A stretch of 64,000 nucleotides of DNA from Desulfotignum sp. (GTDB taxonomy: Bacteria > Desulfobacterota > Desulfobacteria > Desulfobacterales > Desulfobacteraceae), in contig JAABSO010000003.1 in the NCBI GenBank assembly GCA_011390335.1, forward strand, positions 62,001 to 126,000, in the 5' to 3' direction. Below, in pieces: positions 43,424 through 51,946 of the stretch. Position numbers and translations under genes: made by a program. The notes below the pieces were generated by a model, which was given only the letters and a program-made list of their open reading frames with translations, made no database searches and was not told the origin of the DNA. The number at the start of each line of letters is the position of its first letter. The first letter of the stretch is position 1.

Positions 43424-43609
43424 CTTTTTACCTTTTTTGAGATCAGGTTTTAGGGGGCAGCGTGTGATGAATGGGGTCAGGCTTGCGTTATTGTCGTTAT
43501 TGGAAAGGAAAGAAGCAAAAAAATTCTATACCTGTTATCAATAACGACAATAACGCAAGCCTGACCCCTCCTGAATGCCAAAAAAAGGTAAAAAGTCAAC
43601 TTCTGCCCC
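43409..43609. repeat. 201-bp nested inverted-repeat element (MITE- or REP-like)
   Basis: Outer arms 43409-43438 and 43580-43609 (GGGGTCAGAAGTTAACTTTT followed by TACCTTTTTT, and its imperfect complement) enclose a second, perfect 30-bp inverted pair at 43473-43502 and 43539-43568 (GGGGTCAGGCTTGCGTTATT continuing GTCGTTATTG). The spacer between the inner arms is 36 bases. The outer left arm carries the stop codon of the MFS gene, and the outer right arm the stop of the convergent dehydrogenase gene. No transposase is present, so if mobile it is moved in trans. Confidence 0.85.
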
Positions 43610-44495
43610 TGAACAATTTGAAAAGGGCCTGGGTGCCGTCATTTTCACAGCCTTCTTTCGCAAGTTTGTGGTAGAGTTTTTTTGCCAGGTCCAGTCCGGG
43701 GGTTTCAAGGCCCAGGGATCGGGCGGAATCAGCTGCAATGGTCATGTCCTTGATAAAATGCTTGACATAGAATCCCGGGGCAAAATCCTGGTTAATCATC
43801 CTGGGGCCGAGGGTGTTGAGGGACCAGGACCCGGCAGCGCCCTGGCCGATACTTGCCAGCACGGTCTCAGGATTCAGCCCTGCCTGCTTTGCATAGGCCA
43901 GGGCCTCGCACACCGCAACCATGCCGGCGGCAATGGCGATCTGGTTGGCCATTTTGGTGTGCTGACCGGATCCTGCCGGACCCTGGTATACAATATTTTG
44001 GCCCATGATTTCCAACAGAGGAAGGGCTGCGTTGAAAGCAGTTTCGTCTCCTCCCGCCATGATGGACAAGGTGGCGTTGCGGGCCCCCAGATCACCGCCT
44101 GACACCGGGGCATCCAGAACATGGATGCCTTTTTTCTGTCCTTCCTTATAAAGGGTTCTGGCCAGGGCAGGGTCTGATGTGGTCATGTCAATGGCCAGGG
44201 TGCCGGCAGCCGCATTTTCCAGAATGCCCGCCGGTCCCAGATAAACCTGTTCCACATCAGCCGGATACCCCACAATGGAAATAATGACATTTGAGCGTTT
44301 TGCCAGATCCCCTGCAGATGCTGCCCATACAGCACCTTTTGCCAGCAGGTCCGCCGCTTTTGACCGGGTCCGGGTATATATGCAGAGGTTATAACCTTTT
44401 TCCAGGATATGGCAGGCCATGCTGCGGCCCATGACGCCTGAGCCGATGAATCCGATACGCGTTTTTTGGGGTGTAATGGCTGGTGGATTTTTCAT
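43596..44495 (-). CDS. Beta-hydroxyacid dehydrogenase (3-hydroxyisobutyrate / tartronate semialdehyde reductase family)
   Basis: A 299-residue NAD(P)-dependent enzyme: Rossmann motif GFIGSGVMGRSMA near 15-27, substrate loop DAPVSGGDLGARNATLSIMAGG near 127, and the catalytic Lys in GQHTKMANQ near 180. The family oxidises 3-hydroxyisobutyrate or reduces tartronate semialdehyde; substrate not decided. The last residues, F-R-G-R-S, come from the right arm of the nested repeat, which provides TGA. An AGGAA site precedes the ATG. Confidence 0.88.
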   Translation of the reverse strand: MKNPPAITPQKTRIGFIGSGVMGRSMACHILEKGYNLCIYTRTRSKAADLLAKGAVWAASAGDLAKRSNVIISIVGYPADVEQVYLGPAGILENAAAGTLAIDMTTSDPALARTLYKEGQKKGIHVLDAPVSGGDLGARNATLSIMAGGDETAFNAALPLLEIMGQNIVYQGPAGSGQHTKMANQIAIAAGMVAVCEALAYAKQAGLNPETVLASIGQGAAGSWSLNTLGPRMINQDFAPGFYVKHFIKDMTIAADSARSLGLETPGLDLAKKLYHKLAKEGCENDGTQALFKLFRGRS

Positions 44496-44549
44496 GACAA
44501 GATTCCTTTGTATTGTAGGATGGTGTTCATATGTGAAGGCAGGCAGGTG

Positions 44550-46955
44550 TCAGGTGATCCGTATTTCATGGTAGGGTGTCCCGCCTTCGCCGTCCTGGTT
44601 TCTCAGAATTTCCTGGATATGACATTTTGCATAGGATTGCTTAAGAATAATGGAGGAGGCTGCCCCGGAAATCTGGGTCCGGGATTCAATTTTTTTGGCT
44701 ACGGTCACTTTTGGCAGCGGTTTTTCTTTGTTTGAAAAGGCTGTCAGGGCATCTTTTTCCTGGGAAAGTTCCTCTGTGATTGTTGTGTATTCAGCTATCT
44801 GTTTCTTGTTTTCGGCAATTTCCCCGGCAATGGTATCCTGGCGGGCAAAGCCTGCAGTAATTTCCGTCTCTGCTTTTTTTGCCTTTTTTTCCAGTTCTTT
44901 GGCCGCTTTTGACGCTTTTAAGGCGGCGGACATGTTTCCAGCGGCTTTTAACTGTGATATGCTGTTTTCAACCTCTTTTAATTCCAGTTCTGCCCGGTCC
45001 TGGACATAGGCATGCCGGGATATGACAGCATGCAGATCCTGGTCTTCTTTTTCCAGCAGAACGATCCGGGACGTCAGGTCTTCTGTGCTGCGGGCGATGA
45101 TATCCAGCTTTGCATTGACAGCCGCCACCAGCTGGTTCACCTGTTCATCCACCCCCACTTTGAGAATGGACGGCTGTGTGGCAGGCTTTCCCACAGTGCC
45201 GGCGGCAATGCCCAGTTTTGCCGAGATTCTTGAATTGATGATCATGCCGTTTGCGTTGATACAGGCCCTGCTCAGACTGATATGAGAATCGATGATCTCC
45301 TTTTGTACAACAAGGTCCCCAAAAGCGGATATTGTTGAATTGTGTACAAATTTTGCCTGCACCGACCCTTTTACCCTGACCAGTTTTGTGTCTACAATGC
45401 CGTGGGAGACATTCAGGTCTCCTGTAATATCTATGTGCGCCCCATTGATCTCATTTGCCGTCAGCGAGGCACAGGTGATCTTGAAGCCCGGCTTGACAGT
45501 GCCCTCCACAATGACATTGCCTTTAAAATGCACGTCCCCTGTTTCAAATCCAAGATCCCCTTTTATCTGGTATTCCGGGCATACAGCCAAGATCCCCAGG
45601 GCATCCAGATGGGGCTGGCCAGATACCGCCGCATACATTTTATCCCCGTCTTCAGACAAGCGTGTGCCGTCACCCGGTAAAAAATCCAGGTCAGCCGGCT
45701 CATCCACCATGAGCATCCTGCCGTACACATCAATGCCGGGAATGCCTGGTTCGGGAAAAATTTTTTCCGCCAGAAGGGTATCTTCGTCAACATGGGGGAT
45801 TTCTCCCCTGTCACTGAAGTCGATGCTGCCGTCTTTTCTGACCTTGCCGGCATGGCGGAACTCTGTGGGAAAATGATACCGGATTTGGGCATCTTTCGGG
45901 TATTTGGGCGCTCTTCCCCGGGCGATCAGGACCGGTTCATTTTCCGGTGCAGCCTTGAAAAGAAGGGATGCGATGTCATGATCCGGTAAGATCCCGGTGA
46001 TGACCATTTTTTTTTCAAGAAATTGTTTGACCAGGGCAGGGGTTAAATCCCGGGGGTCTGTTTTTTTTATCTGCAGGAAGGCTTGTGTATTGTTATCCGA
46101 CAGGGTCAGTGAAAAAAAATCTTCAAGCGTGTCCTGTCTGGGCGGTTGTTCCATCTGCTTAAAAAGCGCAAACACCCGGGGCATGAGCGTGTCAACAATA
46201 TCCTGGTAGTCGGTTGTGGCAGGGGGCAAAAAGCCTTGTGTGTGCGGGCTGTCCGGCGGCTGGGCTGTGGGGGCGGAAAAAGCAGCGTTTTCAAGTATTT
46301 TTTTTATTTCATTCTGCATGGCCAGAAACAGGGTGGAAAAGCTTTTGGGAGAAAAAGCGATGTTCCATTTGTCCAGGATATCTTTGAACAGCACAGGCCT
46401 GGGTGCAAAAACAGACCGGGCCCTGGACTCAAGAATCCGGATCTCTTTGTTTTTGCTTTCAATCTGGCCGGCATACTGGGCCTGTTTTTTTTTCAATCTG
46501 CCGGCAAGCTGAAACAGCTGCTTGTTCTGCCGCTTGGTGAGCTGCAAAAGATTTTCTTTTTTCTGGATGGCTTCATATTGCGCGCAGCAGTGGTTTACCT
46601 GACTCAACACATCCGGTTCCTGGAGGGGCAGGGTCAGGCAGGCATTGATTTTTGCAACATTAATGGCATTGACAAGGGTTTGCAGTTCAGATGTTTCTGC
46701 AATCAGTATCCGCTGGGTATCCGGTGCAATCTGTCTGGCCTGCTTAAGAATGTCGTCCCCTTTCATCTTCGGCATTGCATAACTTGAGATGACAAGGGTA
46801 TACGCTGGGGATTTTTTCAGTTCAGCAAGGGCCTCTGCAGCAGCAGGGAAACTGTTCACTGTAAATCCGTTTTCCGTTAAAAGACTGTGGATTCTGCTGC
46901 GTAAAGCAGCGGCTGATTCAATCACCAGAATTTTATGATGTTTTCTCTGTGAAAT
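44550..46955 (-). CDS. Response-regulator receiver fused to FapA (DUF342) domain
   Basis: About 801 residues. An N-terminal receiver domain (KILVIESAAALRSRIHSLL onwards, to about residue 120) has Ser-Ser-Tyr where the phosphoacceptor Asp is expected (VISSYAMPKMKG), so it is probably not phosphorylated. A coiled coil follows (130-180), then a FapA-type beta-helix (near 400-640; repeated short strands such as GNVIVEGTV, GDLNVSHGIV, GDLVVQKEII) and a C-terminal coiled coil (650-760). FapA proteins are linked to cell-envelope, polar or septal structures. No ATG/GTG/TTG lies between the upstream stop and the receiver; an ATT at 46955 follows AAGGAAG, and is taken as the start. The alternative is an in-frame ATG at 47156 inside the preceding gene. 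Confidence 0.72.
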   Translation of the reverse strand: MSQRKHHKILVIESAAALRSRIHSLLTENGFTVNSFPAAAEALAELKKSPAYTLVISSYAMPKMKGDDILKQARQIAPDTQRILIAETSELQTLVNAINVAKINACLTLPLQEPDVLSQVNHCCAQYEAIQKKENLLQLTKRQNKQLFQLAGRLKKKQAQYAGQIESKNKEIRILESRARSVFAPRPVLFKDILDKWNIAFSPKSFSTLFLAMQNEIKKILENAAFSAPTAQPPDSPHTQGFLPPATTDYQDIVDTLMPRVFALFKQMEQPPRQDTLEDFFSLTLSDNNTQAFLQIKKTDPRDLTPALVKQFLEKKMVITGILPDHDIASLLFKAAPENEPVLIARGRAPKYPKDAQIRYHFPTEFRHAGKVRKDGSIDFSDRGEIPHVDEDTLLAEKIFPEPGIPGIDVYGRMLMVDEPADLDFLPGDGTRLSEDGDKMYAAVSGQPHLDALGILAVCPEYQIKGDLGFETGDVHFKGNVIVEGTVKPGFKITCASLTANEINGAHIDITGDLNVSHGIVDTKLVRVKGSVQAKFVHNSTISAFGDLVVQKEIIDSHISLSRACINANGMIINSRISAKLGIAAGTVGKPATQPSILKVGVDEQVNQLVAAVNAKLDIIARSTEDLTSRIVLLEKEDQDLHAVISRHAYVQDRAELELKEVENSISQLKAAGNMSAALKASKAAKELEKKAKKAETEITAGFARQDTIAGEIAENKKQIAEYTTITEELSQEKDALTAFSNKEKPLPKVTVAKKIESRTQISGAASSIILKQSYAKCHIQEILRNQDGEGGTPYHEIRIT

Positions 46956-46965
46956 GGTTCTTCCT

Positions 46966-47694
46966 TCAGCAGCCGGGGTCGGAATTTTCAGGCATTTCAA
47001 ATCCGTTCCGGGTGGCAATGTCCATAAATTGTTTGTACAGCTCTGAAACCATGGCAGAATGCAGTGCATGCAAGCGGGGCTGGTCAAGCAGCTGTCTTTT
47101 TTGCAGAAAACGCTGTATTTCCTGCATATGGTCCCTGCTGTCAAATTCCTTTTCAAGCCGGGCGGTTAGTTCGGCAATCTGCTCATTCTTATTGAGGATG
47201 GCTTTCTGATGCCGGTCGGTATCTTTTTTCAGGGCCACATTCAGTTTGTAAAGCACGGCGTTCTGTTCTTTGGCAAGGGTGAACAGCCGGTGGTTCTCCA
47301 TAATGACTGCATGCTGTTCAAGACCGTTTCTGATGGCTTCAGAAAGGGTTTTTGTATCCCATGGTTTGGAAATATACCTGTGGATAGCACCTTTGTTCAA
47401 TGCGTCGGTTACGGCCTCCATGTCTGTATACCCGGTGATGAGAAACCGGATGGTATCGGGTGTGATCTCTTTGGCTTTTTCCAGAAGATCTGATCCTTTC
47501 ATTTCCGGCATCTGCTGGTCGGAAATGATCAGAGAAAAAGGGGTGTCAGCGGCGGTGATTTTTTCAAGGGCCCGGCTGCCTGAGGGCACATAGACAGATT
47601 GCGCACCGACCTGTTTTATCAGATGCCCAAGGGCTTTGCCGACCATCTGGTCGTCATCGACAATTAAGACTGTATGATCAGATATTTTGTGCAT
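46966..47694 (-). CDS. Response regulator with C-terminal coiled coil
   Basis: A 242-residue protein. Receiver domain at 8-125 with the acidic pair VDDD, phosphoacceptor Asp in IISDQQMPEMKG near 57, Thr in LITGYTD near 87 and Lys in YISKPWD near 110. The remainder is a helical coiled coil with no DNA-binding or enzyme domain. It stands directly upstream of the receiver-FapA gene, whose own receiver lacks the Asp, so this protein is probably the phosphorylated partner. The large sensor kinase gene is divergent on the other side of a 189-bp AT-rich gap. Confidence 0.85.
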   Translation of the reverse strand: MHKISDHTVLIVDDDQMVGKALGHLIKQVGAQSVYVPSGSRALEKITAADTPFSLIISDQQMPEMKGSDLLEKAKEITPDTIRFLITGYTDMEAVTDALNKGAIHRYISKPWDTKTLSEAIRNGLEQHAVIMENHRLFTLAKEQNAVLYKLNVALKKDTDRHQKAILNKNEQIAELTARLEKEFDSRDHMQEIQRFLQKRQLLDQPRLHALHSAMVSELYKQFMDIATRNGFEMPENSDPGC

Positions 47695-47831
47695 GCAGTT
47701 TTCTAAAAAAGGGTAATTTCATTGCTGAAAAGCAGCATTCTTTTATGAATAAAAATTGCATTCACATACAATACCACCTATTATATATGAATTGAATGGT
47801 AAATTTATAAATTAAACAAAATCACAGGGGT

Positions 47832-47867
47832 GATGGGGTCAGAAGTTAACTTTTTTACCTTTTTTTC
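47832..47867. repeat. Long repeat copy upstream of the hybrid kinase
   Basis: GATGGGGTCAGAAGTTAAC followed by TTTTTTACCTTTTTTT. The first 33 bases are identical to 51901-51933 downstream of the kinase gene, same orientation. It ends 16 bases before the kinase ATG, and so lies in the leader of its message. Confidence 0.88.
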
Positions 47868-47883
47868 AGGGACCGGCAGAATC

Positions 47884-50800
47884 ATGGGGTTGCGGCGCAT
47901 CCTTTTCATTGCCTTTTTTATGGCCTTTATATTTGCTGTATCGTGCACTGCTGCCAGTGATGCCAGGGCTGCGGCAGAACCTGCAGTCCGGTCTGCAGCA
48001 GAGATTGGTTATCCGCCGTTTTCCATTGTGGATGAACACGGGTCTGCCACCGGGTTTTCCGTTGAACTGCTGCATGCTGCACTGGCTGCCATGGGCCGGG
48101 AGGTCACATTCAAAACCGGGCCATGGGAACAGGTGAAAACCTGGCTTGCCCAGGGGGAGATCCAGGCCCTGCCCCTGGTGGGCCGCACACCGGAGCGGGA
48201 AGCTTTGTTCGATTTCACCTTTCCCTATATGTCCCTGCACGGGGCCATTGTTGTGCGCAAAGGAACCACTGGTATAACAGGGTTAAAGGACCTGAAGGGA
48301 AAACAGGTCGCGGTGATGAAAGGGGACAATGCCGAAGAGTTTCTGCGCAGAAAAGACCGGGGCATTGCCATTGTTACCCGGCCCACCTTTGATATCGCCC
48401 TGCAGGAACTGGCCGAAGGCAGATATGATGCGGTTTTTACCCAGCGGCTGGTGGCCCTGCGTCTGATCCAGGAAAATGGTATCACCGGCCTGGAGGTGAC
48501 CCGGCATCCTGTTACGGATTTTCGTCAGGATTTTTGTTTTGCGGTCACGGAAGGGGATAAAGATACCCTGGCCCTTCTCAACGAAGGGCTGGCACTGGTC
48601 ATGGCCGACGGTACCTTCCGCCGGCTGCATGCCAGATGGTTTGCAGCCCTGCAGCTGCCCCTGGACCGCCCGGTCATTATCGGCGGAGACCACAATTACC
48701 CCCCGTTTGAATTTCTGGATGAAAACGGACATCCCGCCGGGTATACCGTGGAACTGACACAGGCCATTGCCAGGGAAATGCACATGGATATCCAGATCCG
48801 TTTAGCGCCCTGGGCTGAAATTGTTAACAGCCTGAAAACAGAAGAGATCGATGCAGTTCAGGGCATGTTTTATTCTGTCGACCGGGACCGGATTCTGGAT
48901 TTTTCATCCCCCCACCTGGTTTCTTATTATGCAAGTGTTGTGCAGAAGGGAGATGATCCCCCTCCGGAGACGATTGCCGGTCTTGCCGGAAAACGGCTGG
49001 TGGTTCAGGACGGGGATGTGATCCTGGATTTTTTAGCAAAAGAAAATCTCATTGACCAGGTGACCATTCTGGAAAACCAGGAGGCAGTGCTGCAGGCGGT
49101 GTCTGACGGGCAGTATGACTGTGCCCTTGTACCCCGCATCAGCGCCCTGTATCTGATTAAGGAAAAAGGATGGACCAATCTTGATCTGGGCAGCCGGCAC
49201 TTTTTCAGAGGGGAATACAGCTATGCAGTGAAAGATGGCCGCAACGCCTTGCTGGCACAGTTCAGCGAGGGACTCCAGGTGCTGGAGCAAAATGGTGAAT
49301 ACCGCCGCATTCATGACAAGTGGCTGGGGGTGTTTCAGGAAAAACAGATCTCTCCTTTTAAATTTTTGCGCAATTTTGCCCTGGTGGTCATCCCGCTGGT
49401 TCTGGTGCTTGTGCTGGTGTTTCTGTGGTCCTGGTCCCTGCGCAGACAGGTGGCCCGAAAAACCAGGGAACTGTATGCCAGTGAAGAGTTCCAGCGGGCA
49501 ATGATTGACTGCTCGCCGGTTGCTCTCTTCAGTATCGATATGGCGGGAAAGGTGCTTGTCTGGAACGATTCCGCCGAGAATATATTCGGCTGGACAGCTG
49601 ATGAGGTCATGGGCCGGCCCCTGCCTATTCCTGGTGAAAAATATCAGGAATTTGAAGATCTGCGCAGGCAGGTACTGGAAAAAGGGGTTATTAAAGATAT
49701 TGAAATTGTCCGGCAGAAAAAAGACGGCACCCCGTTTGACGCAAGTCTGTCAGCGGCATCGGTCCATGATTCCCAGGGCAATATGATCGGGATCATGGGG
49801 GCGGTGGAAGATATAACGAAAAAGAAACGGGCCCGGGAGCATATCCACCATCTGAACCAGGTGCTGCGCTCCATCCGGGACATCAACCAGCTGATCATCC
49901 ACGAACAGGACCAGGATACACTTATAAAGGAAGGATGCCGGCTGCTGGTGGCCCACCGCGGCTATCCTTCAGCCACAATGGTACTCACCGATGCAGGAAA
50001 CAACCCCATATCATGGGGAACTGCAGGGCTTGCTGCCGGTTCAGGAGAATTCGATGCATTATTGCAGCAGGGAGACCTGCCCCTTTGCTGCAAGCGTGCC
50101 GGGAAAGCAAAGAAAACCATTATAACACAAGAAAAGCTGACCGCATGCAGCGGCTGCCCCCTATTAGAAGACTGTTCAGATACCCAGACCATCTGCGTGC
50201 CCCTGATTCACATGGAGAAAACTTTTGGTTTCCTCATCGTGGCAGCGGAAAACACCATCACTGAAGGGGATGAAGAATACAGGCTTCTCAATGAAATGGG
50301 CCAGGATTTTGCCTATGCCCTCAGCGGGTTGAAAACAAACGAAGAACGTAGAAAAGGAAAAGCCGCTTTGCAGGAAAGTGAGCAGCGGTTCCGGACCTTT
50401 GCAGAAATGGCACCGGTGGGCATCGTTATTTCAGATGAACATGAAAATACCCTGTACGCCAGTCCGAAATTCACGGAAATGTTCGGCTATACCCTGGATG
50501 ATATGTCCTCTGTTGATCAGTGGTGGGCCCTGGCGTATCCGGACCCGGATTTCAGGGCCCATGTGCGGCAGGAATGGCAGAAGGCGGTTGCAGAAGCAGT
50601 AAAAACCCGTTCGGAAATCATTCCAAGAGAGTATCCGGTCACCTGCAAAGATGGCAGCATCCGCCACATAGAGTTCCGCATGGCCACCAGCGGAAAACTC
50701 AATATCGTGGTGTTTACCGACATCAGTGAACGTAAAAAACATGAAAAAGAACAGGAAAAACTCCAATCCCAGCTGCTCCAGGCCCAGAAAATGGAATCCG

Positions 50801-51918
50801 TAGGAAGGCTGGCCGGCGGGGTGGCCCATGATTTCAACAACATGCTCTCTGTGATCATAGGGTATGCGGAACTGGGCGTGCTTAAAACAACCCCTAAAAA
50901 CCCTTTGCATCCTGACATGAAAGAAATTCTCACCGCAGCAAAACGGTCCGCAGGCATTACAAAGCAGCTGCTGGCCTTTGCCAGAAAGCAGACCATCAAT
51001 CCAAAAGTACTGGATCTCAACGAAACCGTGGAAAGCATGCTCAAGATGCTGCGGCGGCTGATCGGCGAGGATATTCACCTGTCCTGGCAGCCGGGTGCCG
51101 GCCTCAGATCTGTTTACATAGATCCCACCCAGGTGGATCAGATCCTGGCCAACCTGATGGTGAACGCCAGGGACGCCATTGCAGGGGTGGGCAATATCAC
51201 CATTGAAACGGAGAATGTCCGGTTTGATGCGGACTACTGCGATTCCCATGCCGGGTTTACACCCGGTGATTTTGTGCTGCTGGCTGTCAGCGACGATGGC
51301 TGCGGCATGGATCAAAAAACAAAGGGCAAACTGTTTGAGCCGTTTTTTACCACCAAAGAAACCGGTAAAGGCACTGGCCTGGGCCTGGCTACCATTTACG
51401 GTATTGTCAAACAGAACAACGGGTTCATCAATGTGTACAGTGAACTGGACAGCGGCACCACCTTCAGGATTTATCTGCCCTGCCATGCAGGAGACCCCGG
51501 CCTGGATTTTTTTGATGATGACACCCATATCCCTGAAGGCCGCGGTGAAACCGTGCTCATCGTGGAAGATGAAATCACTATCCTGGAAATAGCCAAAGAG
51601 ATGCTTGAAACAATCGGGTATCAGGTGCTTGTGTCGTCCTCTGCTGACCTTGCCCTTGATTTAGCCAAAGTGCATGGGGCGGATATCCGTCTGCTTATCA
51701 GTGATGTGATCATGCCCCAGATGAACGGCCGGGATATGGCAGATCGTATGCAGGCCTTTTGCCCGGATCTCAAAATCCTGTTCATGTCCGGTTATACTGC
51801 TGATGTCATTGCCCACAAAGGTGTCCTGGATGCCGGTGTGAATTTTATCCAGAAACCATTTTCCCGCAGCGACCTGGCCCGCAAAGTGCGCCACACCCTG
51901 GATGGGGTCAGAAGTTAA
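47884..51918 (+). CDS. Hybrid sensor histidine kinase with two periplasmic solute-binding domains
   Basis: About 1344 residues. Signal peptide (1-33); two SBP_bac_3-type amino-acid-binding-like domains (about 36-255 and 258-480; each begins IGYPPFSIVDE or GGDHNYPPFEFLDE); one membrane helix (490-512); PAS (535-650), a GAF-like domain (665-825, Cys-rich CSGCPLLEDC), PAS (840-960); HisKA with VAHDFNN near 976 (His is the phosphorylation site); HATPase with NLMVNARDAI and GTGLGLAT; and a receiver at 1220-1340 with Asp in ISDVIMPQMNG. It would sense a small periplasmic ligand and, through GAF/PAS, an internal one. The final residues GVRS and the stop come from a repeat copy. The ATG at 47884 is preferred over an upstream in-frame one inside the repeat. 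Confidence 0.92.
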   Translation: MGLRRILFIAFFMAFIFAVSCTAASDARAAAEPAVRSAAEIGYPPFSIVDEHGSATGFSVELLHAALAAMGREVTFKTGPWEQVKTWLAQGEIQALPLVGRTPEREALFDFTFPYMSLHGAIVVRKGTTGITGLKDLKGKQVAVMKGDNAEEFLRRKDRGIAIVTRPTFDIALQELAEGRYDAVFTQRLVALRLIQENGITGLEVTRHPVTDFRQDFCFAVTEGDKDTLALLNEGLALVMADGTFRRLHARWFAALQLPLDRPVIIGGDHNYPPFEFLDENGHPAGYTVELTQAIAREMHMDIQIRLAPWAEIVNSLKTEEIDAVQGMFYSVDRDRILDFSSPHLVSYYASVVQKGDDPPPETIAGLAGKRLVVQDGDVILDFLAKENLIDQVTILENQEAVLQAVSDGQYDCALVPRISALYLIKEKGWTNLDLGSRHFFRGEYSYAVKDGRNALLAQFSEGLQVLEQNGEYRRIHDKWLGVFQEKQISPFKFLRNFALVVIPLVLVLVLVFLWSWSLRRQVARKTRELYASEEFQRAMIDCSPVALFSIDMAGKVLVWNDSAENIFGWTADEVMGRPLPIPGEKYQEFEDLRRQVLEKGVIKDIEIVRQKKDGTPFDASLSAASVHDSQGNMIGIMGAVEDITKKKRAREHIHHLNQVLRSIRDINQLIIHEQDQDTLIKEGCRLLVAHRGYPSATMVLTDAGNNPISWGTAGLAAGSGEFDALLQQGDLPLCCKRAGKAKKTIITQEKLTACSGCPLLEDCSDTQTICVPLIHMEKTFGFLIVAAENTITEGDEEYRLLNEMGQDFAYALSGLKTNEERRKGKAALQESEQRFRTFAEMAPVGIVISDEHENTLYASPKFTEMFGYTLDDMSSVDQWWALAYPDPDFRAHVRQEWQKAVAEAVKTRSEIIPREYPVTCKDGSIRHIEFRMATSGKLNIVVFTDISERKKHEKEQEKLQSQLLQAQKMESVGRLAGGVAHDFNNMLSVIIGYAELGVLKTTPKNPLHPDMKEILTAAKRSAGITKQLLAFARKQTINPKVLDLNETVESMLKMLRRLIGEDIHLSWQPGAGLRSVYIDPTQVDQILANLMVNARDAIAGVGNITIETENVRFDADYCDSHAGFTPGDFVLLAVSDDGCGMDQKTKGKLFEPFFTTKETGKGTGLGLATIYGIVKQNNGFINVYSELDSGTTFRIYLPCHAGDPGLDFFDDDTHIPEGRGETVLIVEDEITILEIAKEMLETIGYQVLVSSSADLALDLAKVHGADIRLLISDVIMPQMNGRDMADRMQAFCPDLKILFMSGYTADVIAHKGVLDAGVNFIQKPFSRSDLARKVRHTLDGVRS

Positions 51919-51933
51919 CTTTTTTACCTTTTT
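51901..51933. repeat. Long repeat copy at the end of the hybrid kinase gene
   Basis: Identical over 33 bases to 47832-47864, same strand. It encodes the last four residues and the stop of the kinase, and ends two bases before the AGGAGG ribosome binding site region of the hemerythrin gene. Confidence 0.88.
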
Positions 51934-51946
51934 ACAGGAGGGCGCC

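Noticed and set aside
47830..47883. Longer N-terminus for the hybrid kinase (GSEVNFF-)
   Set aside because: It encodes the repeat and would spoil the signal peptide that begins at ATG 47884.
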